Assembly (NCBI GenBank): GCA_021018995.1
Contig: CM037596.1
Span: forward strand, 11,855,501-11,919,500
Length of the DNA: 64,000 bases
Source of the DNA: Chloranthus sessilifolius
Taxonomy: Eukaryota > Streptophyta > Magnoliopsida > Chloranthales > Chloranthaceae
Direction: 5' to 3'
Shown here: positions 1 to 12,139 of the stretch, piece after piece
Layout: every line of letters begins with the position of its first letter
How positions within the stretch are numbered: position 1 is the first letter of the stretch
The notes under the pieces: model-generated
What the model was told of the DNA's origin: nothing
Databases searched by the model: none
Seen by the model: only the letters and a program-made list of their open reading frames with translations
Made by a program: the position numbers and the translations under genes

Positions 1-1226
1 GCCATTAGATTGCTTTGAAGTCCACACCAAATGTCAAAAACTGGATTTGGAGGCATATATTGCTTAAAAACACACTAAAGTTTAATATTATTTAATAGGT
101 TTTGACTCCACACAAGATTTACGTTGTAATATCCACAATCATATGTTCCTGTCCATACCAAACAGTCAGACCTCATTAACCCTTCTCTCAGCCATATGAG
201 CACCTTTATGGTTTTTATGTAAGTAATGGATAATTTGAGATGTAGTGAATGCCCGTCTATAGTCGAGAGCCTGTGATGTGTTCCTATTTGTTGAGAAATA
301 ACTATATCCTAACTTTATCCAACTCAACTGTTGTTGCATTCCTACCAAATAAATTATTGTCTTAGACATGCTAATATGTGCTTATTTTGATTGCCCAATT
401 GTTTTATTAGATTTAACTAAGAGTGTCAAGTCTTGTTTATTATGACAACATCTTTAATGTGTGCAATTATTTGCTCTACACATCTACTTTATTTTATCCT
501 TAGTAATTGAATACTTCTAATGCTTTTCAGCGGTAATCATGTTAGACTATCTAGATGGAAAAGACCAGGGAATCCAAATTTTTGCAAATCAAGGTTACAA
601 AGCGTGAAAATGACAAAAAATGAGAAAAAGAAGCATAGGATGAGGAAATTATTCTAGTGGATACAAAATAGAGATAAATCTTAATTAATCAATAGATCTT
701 GAGATTATGTCCAATCTATAGCGGGGTCCTTTATTAAGGGACACCATTATAGATTAGCTACTTCTGTGGCGGCCTTTAAAGAAAACTCACTCTACTTAAG
801 TTGTGCCTATATAAAGGGAACCTTTCTCCCTATCCTCATGGTGGTGGGGATATTCTTGAAGTTTGGTACTATTTTTTAAGCCAGGACCATGAGGGGCATT
901 TGCAATTTTCTTATTATGTTCATATACAGTATATGTCAATATTCAAACTTTTTAGTTAAATTACTCAATCAATTTCTCAAACATACCATGTGAAAAATGT
1001 CATGTTATTGTTTTATTGGAACACATCCTCTAACCTGTTGATAAAAAGTTCGAAGATATCTACACCATGGCAGTTTGAATACATATAATTTGCACCTTAG
1101 TAGGTTCATGTTCTTGATAGATTCATATTTTTTAGTAAAGATGGAAGCCCTCATTTCACTAAAAAATATGATATTAACTTATTGTAAGCGCACAATGGAA
1201 ATCATAGTACTAGCATAGGATTGTTC
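1..1226. other. 3' flank of the receptor kinase gene, no gene seen
   Basis: AT-rich sequence downstream of the minus-strand receptor kinase stop. Only short unsupported ORFs occur. The 3' untranslated region of the kinase should lie in its right-hand part; a TTTTATT (minus-strand AATAAAA) near 1006 is a possible poly(A) signal. Nothing else is recognisable. Confidence 0.6.
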
Positions 1227-4200
1227 TCAAGGGTCTTTTGGTTTCACAAAAAAGGCTTCTTTGATATCTTTAAGCCGAACCAAAACATCTTCCATGTCAA
1301 TCCTCTCTTCCGGTAACTCGTTCGCACACAAAAGAGCTACTTCCATGATGGATGGTAGAGCATTTTGGCTTACGGTAGGATCTTTTACTTCTTCCGAAAG
1401 ATTGATATCCACAGCCTCCAATAAATCATTTGAAATCGCCATATTGACCCACTGCCTTAAGTTCATTGTTTCTACAAATATTTCATCTGTAGGTTTCTTT
1501 CTTGTAAAAGTCTCCATTAACATGATGCCGAAACTATAAACATCGCCTTTTGTTGATACTATTCCTTCTGAACCATACTCTGTTTTGAAATTGTAATCAC
1601 CGAAACAAGTAGAATGGTAAACACAGTGGTAAAATATTTACATTAGTGAGCAACATTCCTATAGAGCCTTTCTCTAAAGGAGCAGTTTTGTATAAAAAAG
1701 GGTACCCTGCCTTTGCACCTCGTGAGAAGGTATGCACAAGACTAGTAGTTACACCCCATAAATTAGGAATTAATAAGGAGTTGCAATCCATTATTTCCAT
1801 CATTTTTTTATGGGTACTGTTATTCACACTCGGCGAGACTGCTTTTTCACTCCAATAAAGAGTAAAACATGAAAATAAAGTGGGCTTGTGAGTTTTATAG
1901 GAGTCCTCTTTTAATTAACTTTTTCAACATTGGAGTTAGAAAGCAGTTTCATGGTGTGTGAATAATGATACCCTTTTTTTATTCATAGATTGGTGAGCAT
2001 CCACCAACAAATCTTTAATTGCCGTGGACGTCTAGTAATGAATTTTGAAGGCTACCGCTACAAGTTTCTTTTTTATGAAAAGAAAAAACTAAAGAAAAAT
2101 AATCTATTGAAGCTTATCAACAATATAATGGTCGGTCGGTAAGCGTCCACCAACTATAAGAAATGGGTTCAAATACTGAGGTACACTACCTATTTTCATG
2201 AAGTGTACAACGCATACTATAGAATTTTATTGGCCTAACTCAACCTTATAAAATTGGCTTCTAGTCCAAAGGCGATGTGGGACTATCATTCACGCCCTTC
2301 ACGTGTAGTGTGTCTTCCTACATCCCTGCGGTACCTGCTCTGATATCATGTATAATCCCATGAGTTTAACTCAATCTCACAAAACCGACTTCTAAGATGA
2401 GGATTGCCCAAGTTATATATAACCCAAGGCTTCTAGCCCACAGGCAATGTGAGACTATCACTCACGTCTCCTCACGTGTAGCATGTCTCTCTACATCCGT
2501 GTGATATCTACTCTGATAACATATATTTTTTTCTCGAAAAAAGAGTAGGACTTATGCTCACTATTAATTTAATTTTCATTTTTATTTTTAAATAATAAAT
2601 CATAAATTTTAGTACTAAGAAAGGGAAAATATATGAGCTCAAAGGGGTGATATCTATGTACATAAATAAATAAAAGGTACGCACGAAAACCATCTCAATT
2701 AATCAAAAGCTCTAAAATTAATGGTTATCATGTAAATCAAATATACTTTTAATTGATTTTAGACTAAGAGTCGAGAAGCTACACATACTAGAGAGTAGAA
2801 GGGGAAGACAAATAAAGACTTGGATGGAAAAAGTGACAGACCACGAAGAAAGGGCTTTGGTCAGGTCCAATTGGTAGGACTTAAAATGTGGTTCAACCAA
2901 TTTTTTAGACCGTTGGATGTACGGGTTCCAAAACTGAATGCAAAACAATAAAAGTCAAGATTTTGTTGCATCTAATGGTTTCAAAATGAAACCATTAGAT
3001 GCAACACGCGAAGGAATATGCTTAATATGAGACAGCTCCATAAGCCGGCAACTGCGCCAATTTGGTCAGACCAGGTTTGGTCAATAATTTCTCCTTTAAT
3101 AGACCCATTGTTTATAAAATATATTAAAACGACGAAGTATATTTAATCAATGACGAATGATAAAACAAAAGCGTCAACAACGTCTAAGATATTTTATTTT
3201 AAGGCTATCCAACAGGATAATATTTCTTTGACTTTCAATGAATTAAACTTTTTAGACTGTTTTCAATCGGATGATAGAGATCGAGGTTTTTCAAAGCTTG
3301 GACGCAATAAATCTTAAGGTTGCTTTCGGGACGGGTTAGGGCTAACTTGAACCTGCCCTATTTATGTATTAAGTCGAGATTTTTGGCCTCACTTAACCCA
3401 ATCCAATAGGTCGAATTTTTTAAACCCAAACCTACCTTTTAGCAAACAGGTACAGAAAGCCTTCCAGGTCAAGTGCCCTGTTAGCAACCCTATCTTTGGG
3501 GCCAGTTTGACATAAATGTTATGTGGCCATGGTGCCAGAGTGCAGCAGGCAGACTAAACCATGAGTAACATAATTCAGAGACCACCAAATCTCTAAGTCA
3601 GCTTCTCACAGGCAAGAGGAGGGTTCCTCTGTTCTCTATAGGTAGGCAAATAGCAAACTAAATTTTAATGTAGATATATTGTATAGAGAAAGCGTGGATT
3701 TGTTACCTGGTGCGATGTACCCGATCGTGCCTAGTGTCCTTGTTTGTGTCATCCACTTCTCCGGCTCCATGAATTTTGCTATGCCAAAGTCGCCGACGTG
3801 TCCGACCATGTTCTCATCCAAGAGGACGTTGCTAGGCTTCAAATCACAGTGGACAATAGGCTCCGGGTAGCCGTGATGGAGATAAGCCATCGCCGAAGCA
3901 ACATCGATCATAATGTTCAATCTTTGAATGAGACCCAAGCAGTAGCTTTCAGAATACAACCACTTTTCCAAGCTCCCATTAGCCATAAACTGCAGAACCA
4001 ATGCTTTGAAATCAAAGTTAGAACAAGTGGTAATGATCCTCACAAGATTCTTGTGCCGAGCCATCCGAAGCACGCGGCATTCTGCATTGAAACTCTTGGA
4101 TGCCCCTTCAAGTTTCATGTCCAAAACCTTGACAGCCATGACTGATCCGTCAGAAAATTTTCCTTTATATACTGACCCGAAACTTCCAACTCCAAGTAAA

Positions 4201-7200
4201 TTGGCTTCGGAGAAGTTATTTGTCGCACGAAGAAGGTTGCGATGCGAAATTACTCTGAGTCTCTCGCCGGGTAATGATTCATCAAGAATTAGGACCGACC
4301 GCTTTTTCCTTCGACGGATGATAAACAAACATAGAACGACAACGGCGATCACGGAAGCTATGGGAAGAAGAATATGTAAGAGTTTGCGGGATTTGCTCCC
4401 GGACTTTGGACGAGCCGTAGCAGGGCAGGCTGGGACATCAAATTTTGGCATTCCACATAGCGCGCCATTTCCAATGAAAGATTGTGCTGTGAGGTTTGTA
4501 AATGGCCCGCTACTCGGAATTTCTCCGTGTAGCCTATTGAATGATAGATTCATGTTTTGGAGGTATACAAGATTTTCAAAGGACTTTGGAATTGTACCAG
4601 ATAGACCATTAGAAGAGAGATCTATGGTTTCCAAGCTTACCAAGTTGCCAAATATCTCCGGGATACTACCTTGGAACGAATTGTGTGACAAGTTGAGATT
4701 TTGAAGTTCTTGGAGGTCTCGTATGCTGGCTGGTATTTCACCTGAAAATTGGTTCCATGATAAATCGATTGTTCTCGCTGCCCTCAGTAGTCTAATTTCT
4801 GCAGGAAGATCTCCACCAAAATGATTATGCGACAAATTCAAAATTAAGAGATTAGGGCTCCACAGGCTTGACGGTATCGTGGATAACAAATTAGAAGCCA
4901 AGGAGATTCTTTGGAGCATAGGAAGATTCCCTAGGCAGCTTGGTATTGAGGCCGAGAGCCTATTTTCGTCGATATATATTTCAGTCAAGCTTCTCAAACT
5001 ACAAAGCGCCTCAGGAATGGAACCGCTAAATTCATTATCATATAGATACAAGCCTTGCAAATTCTCTAACCGTCCGATCGCTGCCGGAATGGTTCCGTTC
5101 AGTTCATTGTTGCTCAGCCAAAATACGGTCAAATTAATCAAATTAGCGATCCCTCCAGGAATTATGCCTGTGATTTGACAGTTAAATGCTGAAAAATATG
5201 TAAGAGATACGGAAAGGTTTCCAATTGAATCTGGTAGGACGCCATTTAATGGGTTATCTGCTAAGATCAATGTTTCCAAAACTCGACAATTTGTCAATGA
5301 AGAAAGGAACCCGAATCCTCCGGTTAGCTGATTACCGAAAAGATTGAGGATTTCGAGGGACTCCAAATTACCCAACGTTGTGGGCACGGGGCCACTGAAT
5401 GAGTTGAATGCTAATTCAAGAGTGGTGAGCATAGAAGCATTCGAGATAGAAACAGGGAGTTCGCCACTTATGTTATTGTTGTGGAGATAAAGTTCTTGAA
5501 GATTGGGAAGCCAAAGGCCAGTCGTTGACGGAATTTGCCCAGAGAGTCGATTTTCCGAGAGCGAGAGCATTTGAAGAGTAGAGATGTTGAATACTGATTG
5601 AGGTATCGAGCCTGTGAGATTGTTCAAATGTAAGAAAAGTTCTTGTAAATTTATCAGATTCCCGAGCTCCTCCGGGATACCTCCCCTCAACTGATTATTA
5701 TTCAAATAAACCCATTGCAGCGCCGTAACATTGCCCAGGGAACTCGGAATGGTACCGGTGAAATTGTTATTGGAAAGGTCTAAATTTTGAAGGTTAGATA
5801 AGCAGTCGATGTCGCTCGGGATGCTTCCAGTGAATCCGTTTGTACCCAAAACTAAGTCGCCGAAGTCTCTACATGAGCATAAGCTAGATGGTAGTTGGCC
5901 ATGGAACTGATTCATGGAAAGGTAAAGAGATTGAAGATTTGGAAGGCCATTGCAAATGTTATCTGGGATGGTCCCCGAGATGGTGTTATTTAGAACGGAG
6001 AGAAGTTGCAGAGAAGAGATGTTGAAGATGGTGGAGGGCATTGAACCCGAGAGCCTGTTGTGTTGGAGCAGTAACACCTGCAAGCTACGAAGATTCCCCA
6101 ACTCCATTGGAATATTTCCTTGTAGAGAGTTTCTAAATAATGAAAGAGTCTCTAGATTTGAGAGGTTGCCAATTGAAAGAGGAATAGTACCTGCCATAGT
6201 AACCAAGTTCAGATTCAACAATCATTCCGTAGGGTGTCAGTTAGATTTAATTAAAACAAAAAAACAAAAAATTTTGATATTATAAAAAGAAAATAATAAG
6301 TTACTAAAATATAGCATAATATATGTTGACCTACTTAAAATTAAAAATGATGTGTTTATTTATTATTTTTTTTATCGGTAAAAAAAGAATCATTAGAGAA
6401 AACAAAATGACAGTATAGGAGGAAAGCTCCAGTAGGAAGGGCAGGGATTGAGATACAAGCCTAGAAGCCCAACCTCGCCCTTTGAGGCAGCCCAAACCCG
6501 AGAAGCAGCCCGAAGCCAGATCTGGACTTCCTTCCTCCAGTGGAAAAATTAAAGGTTTAAAGGAGAAACCATGTCTTTAGATAATAAAATAAGTGCGTTT
6601 ACATGGCAATAAATCGGTTTCGGAAAAAATCCGGAAATATCCAGCATAATTCGCAATATTCAGGAAAAAATGTCAAAAATTTTGGAGAAAGAAAAATGAA
6701 AATTATAAACATAATAATAAAAAATTATAAAACTTGACAACATTAAAAGTTTGAAAAAATTTAAGAAATTTAAGATAAATTCTTGAAATTCACGAATAAA
6801 TTTATAATTTTTTTTTCAAAAAGTCGCAAATAACTATAGTGTTATTCATTTTTTTTTTCTAAATTTAAAAAACAACTAATTTTTTGCAATTTTTTAAAAA
6901 AAGCTCTGCAAATTTGGTCACTAGGAATATATAATCAGCATGTATTAACAATAAAACCTAACACAGAATGATTAAGGCACGTCTCACTTGTTGGATTACA
7001 CCAACTAGGATTGGAATGTGATTAAAATAGCCCACAATACAAAATCGGGAATAAATAAACATACACTTCCAAAGCAACTACTTAGCCTAGAAAAAGATAG
7101 AAAATTACATTCTCAAAGTATATTCCATATTTTCAAGACACTACATTAAATACACCAATTTCTTGTGACAAAAAAAAAGAGTTCCAAGATTGACGATTAA

Positions 7201-7800
7201 AAAATTGAGAAAATTCATCAAATTCCCAAAAATTCAGACCAACAACGAATCAAGGAAATATTCTGTCAAAAGTTTGACAGACCACTTATTGGGAGAATTT
7301 ATATAAAAAATTTGGATTAATTCAGAGAATTTTGTGAGAGAGGTACCTGTGAAGCTGTTTCTTTCCATGTTAATCACTCTCAAGCGATTTAAGCGGCCAA
7401 TTTCATCCGGTATATGGCCATCCAAACTGTTGTTTCGGAGGTCGAGCGAGACTAGAAAGGAGAGGTTACCAATATGAGGATCAATGGTGCCCGTGAGACC
7501 CATATGGGAAAGATTCAAGGAGGTGACTCTTTGGCTAGTGAGATTACATGAAACCCCAACCCAGTTGCAGAAGGAGGAGTTTGTAGTCCAGTTTTGTGAC
7601 AATTGGTCACCTGGGTTCAACTCAATTTGGGTTTTGATGGCAAGGAGAGCCGTTTGATCTGTAAAGTTGGTGGTTATAGCAAAGGAAACTATGGACATGT
7701 GTACCAACAGGACTCCAACTAGGGAGAAGAGGGGGTTGTGCTTCGCCATGAAAAGTAACAGAAGGAGAATTGCAGCTTTTGGTTTTAGTGAGAGAAACAA
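1227..7800 (-). CDS. LRR receptor-like serine/threonine kinase, subfamily XII (FLS2/EFR/Xa21 group), three exons
   Basis: Predicted plasma-membrane receptor kinase of the group whose studied members sense microbial patterns and trigger immunity. I assemble exons 7800-7347, 6190-3707 and 1579-1227. Both introns (1156 and 2127 nt) are GT-AG and phase 1, splitting a Gly codon and the Glu of APE. The protein has about 1096 residues, normal for the group. In order: hydrophobic signal region (candidate Met codons at 7800 and 7749; the second gives a more ordinary signal peptide), N-cap CNWVGVSC, about 26 LRRs of the plant NxLxGxIP type, a paired-Cys C-cap, one membrane segment followed by RRRKKR, then a kinase with GVGSFGSVYKG, AVKVL, HCDLKPSN and DFG. 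The Cys before the catalytic Asp makes it non-RD, as in known immune receptors. No stop or frameshift interrupts it. The kinase intron sits where Xa21-type genes carry theirs. The ligand is unknown. Confidence 0.93.
2256..2521. repeat. Degenerate direct repeat pair inside intron 2
   Basis: Two ~94-bp copies (2256-2349 and 2428-2521) start 172 bp apart. Both contain GGCTTCTAG, a GATGTGGGACTATCA-like stretch, CTCACGTGTAG and TCTGATA. They look like a decayed dispersed repeat of a kind common in plant intergenic DNA. The family is not identified. Confidence 0.6.
2965..3005. repeat. Perfect 19-bp inverted repeat with a 3-nt loop
   Basis: The left arm GTTGCATCTAATGGTTTCA (2965-2983) is followed by AAA and its exact complement (2987-3005). 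It lies in intron 2 of the receptor kinase. This is either a minimal foldback element or a recent palindromic duplication. Confidence 0.9.
6191..7346 (-). other. Intron 1 of the receptor kinase
   Basis: Donor TTCACAG/gtacct and acceptor atggcag/GTACT join two LRRs seamlessly: NSFTG on one side, TIPLSIG on the other. The intron is 1156 nt, AT-rich with many A and T runs, and holds no gene. An intron this early in the LRR region is not the commonest subfamily XII structure. Retaining it would truncate the protein to a secreted stub of up to 188 residues. Confidence 0.85.
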
Positions 7801-8191
7801 TGGTTCACACGATAAATTCTAGAGCCAATGAGCAAACATAGAGGGCCCCACCTTGTGTAAATGGTTCGTTTCATTTCAAGCTTGCAAAGAGCCACCAAGC
7901 AAGCTTCGAGGGCCCTACATTGTGTAAATGGTTGTTTTCATTTTCAAGCTTGCAAAGTTGCAATTGTTAAAGTCAACACCTACTCGTAGATTCCTTTCCT
8001 ACCAATGAATTAATTAAAGTCAACACCAATGACCGATATCAAAATAACAAAGTGTTTAAATGAGGACACTGGATAACAGTGGATAATTTTTTTATAGGTA
8101 AGACAATTTTGTGGCTTATACAGTGGACAACTTGTTATTGGGAAGATAATTTTGTGGCACTTGATTGGCTGCAGATATAGTGGGGCGCAAG
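7801..8191 (-). promoter_or_regulatory. Proximal promoter of the receptor kinase with a tandem duplication
   Basis: Sequence directly upstream of the first ATG. A ~52-bp block starting GAGGGCCC and running through TTGTGTAAATGG to AAGCTTGCAAAG occurs at 7841 and again at 7908, a 67-bp offset, with a few differences. A hAT transposon begins at 8192, so native promoter sequence next to the gene is under 400 bp. No TATA box is obvious. Confidence 0.5.
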
Positions 8192-8323
8192 CAGTGGCGG
8201 AATCCGGATTTTCATCCAGCCGGAGTGCAAGATAAATTAGATTTAATTTTGTATAAATTATATTATTTATTTATAGCACTCACGCCTATCGAATTCAAAT
8301 AAAAAATTCAAGAGGTAAAAATT

Positions 8324-8606
8324 TGCTTGACTCATGCAATGGAGATCATTTTTCATCCCAATCTTCCACAAAATAGATCTTGAGATCATTGTGCACCTAT
8401 TATACAGTCAGATCGTGATTCCACATGTCACACATCCCCAAAAGTGTTCGTGATCATGGGCATACTTATCAAACGATCACTTTTGAATATGTTTGTCACA
8501 TGGAATCAACATATGACCATATGATAGGTGCGCCATGAACTCAAAAATTATTGTGTGGAAGATTGGGATGAAAAACATCTCCATCATCTGATTCAAGATA
8601 GTCAAC
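8324..8606. repeat. MITE, family M1 (TIR with GATGGAGATnnTTTTTCATCCC)
   Basis: Long imperfect inverted repeat of about 280 bp. The arms carry TTTTTCATCCCAATCTTCCAC followed by AGATCTTGAGATCAT-like sequence. At least five further full copies and two half copies lie in this window (31857, 44428, 47692, 48608, 49165; halves near 32205 and 41945). No coding capacity. Superfamily not established. Confidence 0.75.
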
Positions 8607-8759
8607 AGATTTTTATGGTGGAATTGCGTGCATTCTTCACAAATTTAGTTTAACTGGTGTAAGTAACGCTACCTTATTTTTTTATTAAATTATGTCCAAC
8701 CTGCCAAAACCAATTTAGGATCTTGAGTTAGCTACAAATGATCCTACAACAACCCTCCC

Positions 8760-9160
8760 CCCCCCTCTGACGGATATTTAAACACCAAATTGGTGTGTAA
8801 ACGATCTACCAATACTAGATTAAACTTTTTTATTTCACACCATTAAAATATGGTTTCCTAAGATGTCATTGTCATCGATTTATGATTGATTTAAATGGTT
8901 TAAGAAGCAATTCATCATTGAAAAATGTTTTAGCCAAAAAATTATGTCCATAAGTGGATGTGAATCATCAGATTGGAGAACTTGAATATCAACCATTAAA
9001 ACTAAACATAATGGTTGATATTAGAGTACAAAGATCGAATGGTTAAAACCTCTCAAAAAATTTGATTTTTGGGTCTATGCCTTTCAACTTATGATCTATC
9101 ATTTTGATGGTACGGATGGCCCGTACCTTGAATCCATCAATGGGATACGATCGATTAAGC
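8760..9160 (+). repeat. Dispersed repeat, family M2
   Basis: About 400 bp beginning near ATTTAAACACCAAATTGGTG and containing ATAAGTGGATGTGAA, ATATCAACCATTAAAA and TTTTTGGGTCTATGCC. Related copies lie at 25403-25840 and 29105-29530 (same strand) and 50220-50650 (opposite strand). It is non-coding and probably an old MITE or other short element. It lies inside the hAT element. Confidence 0.65.
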
Positions 9161-9354
9161 ACTATGGTCGCGAGTGTCGTGCCCTTAGCTTAATGATAGC
9201 CTTGGTAAATGCATAGGTAGTGTGAGAACCAAGGATCAAAATTTTGGCCGAAACGATCGAAATTTCGGTTCAAATTTGTATGGGACCCAAACTTTTGGCC
9301 GAAATTTCGGCCAAATTTTTTATTTTCAGCCGAAATTTTACTTGAAATTTTTTC

Positions 9355-11850
9355 TGTAACGACCCTGAAATTCTGAACAAGAACCTGACTATTTCGATAT
9401 GCGTGCCCGACACAGAAATCGAGACAAATATTAAAAATTAATAATTAATATTATTTAAAATAATGTTACCCCGTAGTTAGACGAAGTCATGTATGAAATT
9501 TCTCGTGAGTCCGAGTCGTGTAGGACATCGATGCGGCATGTTACACCGTAGCGATCGTGTTTATGCTTTACATCAGAGACGAACTTAGGGTCTTAGGGTC
9601 TAAACTGAAATATCATAGATATTTCAGTTTAGGTAGCTTATAAAGGAAGGAAGAGACCTGGAGAGATCTCCTTCCTTCTTCTTCCTCTTGTTCTTGAGCT
9701 AGAATCCTGTAGCTAGGTTGGGTCCCGAGTGTATTCTTCGAGGAAATAAGGTTAGGAATACCGAGATCATGCGTCAGTCTGAGTTAGGGTAGGGTGAGTT
9801 CAGTAAAACGAGCTCAAGTATAATCTATGTGTGTGTGAGACCTCTGCATGCGGAATCGGAATCGATAAATTACTTGTCAGAGTCACACCGGCGAAACGGC
9901 ATGAGTTCCGGATCTGAAACCCTATTCCGAATCGTTTTGCCAGAACCCCGAAAGGACCCAAATCAAGGTATGTATGTGCGTCTAAATTGGGCAAGTTTAA
10001 AGCCCTTATTTTGTGTTTAATGCATGTGAAGTAATGGTTGGAAACCATTAATGAAAAAAGGATTGGAATTAGGTCAAAGAAATGACCTCCATTAATGACA
10101 AAGGAGCTGTCATTATTGATCGATCAATGCTAGATTGATCGATCAATGAAGGGTATTGATCGATCAATAAGGGTGTTGATCGATCAATTCGTATAAACTT
10201 TAAAGAAGGAATAGTGGATTTGAATTTCTGGAAGTTCAGAGTTTGAAGGGAGTTGATCGATCAATTAGTGAATTAATCGATCAATTATGAGTATTGATCG
10301 ATCACAGAGAGAGTGATCGATCAATGGCTAGTATTGATCGATCAAAGATGGTATTCATCGATCACTGGTGTGTGTTGATCGATCAATAAGGAGATTGATC
10401 GATCAATCTGTATAAGTGACAAAAGGGAACAGAAAGAGGGAAATTTAAAATTTTAAGGTATTAATCGATCAATGAGGTCATTGATCGATTAATGAGATGG
10501 ATTGATCGATCAATGAGATGGATTGATCGATCAACTGAGCTGGTGATCGATCAATTATATTCTGTCAAAGTGTGAGGAGAAGGGAGCTATTGATCGATCA
10601 ATTTAGGTATTGATCGATCAATAAAGGCTAGTGATCGATCAACTACCTCTGTTGCTTATGAAGTAATTAGAGGGTATTGATCGATCAATGGGGCCATTGA
10701 TCGATCAATAAGGAGGATTGATCTATCAATCAAGGGGGTGATCGATCAATCACCCCTGTTTTTGACCTGTTTTGTTTTTGTAAATTTAATGCTGCTGGAC
10801 ACCGCATCAATTGACATTCTGACATACCTGACATGTAGTATACTATATTTATGGTCTAGGATCAGACAATGACGCTTTGAAAAGCTTTAGATTTGCTTAG
10901 AAAGAGGTCTGACCTGAGGTAGGAGAAAATCAATCTAAACTTTTTTTTACTATGATTTCATAATTCTTTCATATCTGCATCCTGATTTCTGTTTTGACAA
11001 GCATGTTAGCATATCATAAATTCCTGTTATCTCTGGTTCCTATTTTCTGATTTTGTATTCTGAAACCTGCTCCTGATTTCTACTATCTAATTTGTGAGGT
11101 CTATGTGTGTATGTGATTTTGATGATTTAACCAGATGATCCCCACCAACTCGGCGGTATATCCGTGCCTGGTACACTTGTGCATCTGCTTTGTTAATCCC
11201 TCGACACAATTGCACTCCATAGATGAGACATTGTTGCACCCTAAAATTGTTCATGTGAAAGACGATTGGTTGGGGTTTCCTATTGGTAGATTCCTGTTTA
11301 CTCCGTGTTATATATTCACGGGAGTTTCTTAAGTTAGAAAACATATACAATTTAAGTCACTGATTATGTACTCGCATAGCATCTGTTTCTTGTTTAAAAG
11401 CTCAGTAGTTGATCGGATTTTGCCCTGTTTGCATGTTCTGATTTGATTTCCTGCTTTGAGATATCATGTCTTGCATATTCAATATATTTTAGTTGGAATT
11501 CTTCAATTGAGCTAGGATGTAGCTCACCCTGTTTTCTACAACAATTATAGATTCTGAGGCTAGAGCTCCGATCGAAGCGACCACGACTACCGGCTGATCT
11601 AGAGGTGAAATTTGAGGAGGAGGTCCTTAGTTTGGGTATACGAGTCTGCTATTTTTGAGATTTTGTATAGAACTTTGGATTATTGTGTACCTGGTGGCCA
11701 CTTTCTGTAATTACTTCCTATAGATGCTTTTCTTTTTATTGTATTATTATACATTCTATTGAAACCATTATCAGGAACCATTATTTTGGGTGATGGATGT
11801 CCATCACCAGTGATTCTTTTTGGTTCCTTTTTGGGAATGTATTTTCTTTT

Positions 11851-11888
<38 letters not shown>

Positions 11889-12033
11889 TGTACTTTTTAT
11901 TGTTTCTTTCATTTGCAAAGCATTACGTAATGACTGGATCAACCACTGCTGGACAGTGTCTGCTTGGTTTTCGCTATACGAGCAGACATTTCGTGATTTG
12001 TCCTGGGGATCATCCAGAGTATGATCCTGATGG
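9355..12033 (+). repeat. 5' LTR of element A
   Basis: 2679 bp, clearly homologous to 22030-24751 throughout, including a (TA)n tract near 11857. It lacks the last 36 bases present in the 3' copy: after GATGG (12029-12033) the primer site follows directly, so the canonical ...TGTCACA end is missing. From 5' to 3': palindrome array, GAGCTA..TAGCTC stem (11509-11525), degenerate acidic mini-exon and a second stem-loop (11789-11808). Confidence 0.93.
10115..10752. repeat. Array of TTGATCGATCAA palindromes in the 5' LTR of element A
   Basis: About two dozen copies of the 12-bp perfect palindrome TTGATCGATCAA, roughly half exact and the rest one base off, spaced mostly 18-40 bp apart with unrelated spacers. 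The array is also in the 3' LTR and in the internal region after pol, but I see none of it in the coding parts of the element. Confidence 0.95.
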
Positions 12034-12034
12034 T

Positions 12035-12047
12035 TGGTATCAGAGCC
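12035..12047 (+). other. Primer binding site of element A
   Basis: TGGTATCAGAGCC is the common plant retrotransposon primer site, complementary to the 3' end of initiator Met-tRNA. It lies one base after the truncated end of the 5' LTR. Confidence 0.88.
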
Positions 12048-12139
12048 TAAGCTTTAGGTTGAACTTCGGGTTCATGTTGGATTGTTTTCACAATCTAGTA
12101 CTGATAAGTGTTATTATTTTCACAATGACATACCAGTAT

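Larger units (their letters stand above)
1580..3706 (-). other. Intron 2 of the receptor kinase
   Basis: Bounded by CCAG/gtaac at the 3707/3706 junction and aaaacag/AGTATGG at the 1580/1579 junction. It separates the kinase activation segment from subdomains VIII-XI. At 2127 nt it is long and holds a degenerate repeat pair and a perfect hairpin (listed separately). I see no coding potential in it. Confidence 0.88.

Noticed and set aside
3679..5178. Plus-strand ORFs up to 232 codons across the receptor kinase
   Set aside because: They are antisense shadows of the LRR and kinase coding sequence and show no domain.
6400..6540. GC-richer segment in intron 1 of the receptor kinase that might be an exon or LINE piece
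   Set aside because: The LRR frame is complete without it, no splice sites flank it, and no protein family is recognisable.
10115..10752. Resemblance of the palindrome arrays to CRISPR repeats (short repeats, variable spacers)
   Set aside because: This is plant nuclear DNA inside LTRs. Units are 12-bp palindromes with irregular spacer lengths, and no cas genes exist here.
9800..11350. Matching ORFs in both LTRs of element A (for example MVSNHYFTCIKHKIRALNLP on minus, and ORFs near 11135 and 23778)
   Set aside because: Their recurrence reflects the two LTR copies, not an independent gene; no family is recognised and the frames are not consistently open.
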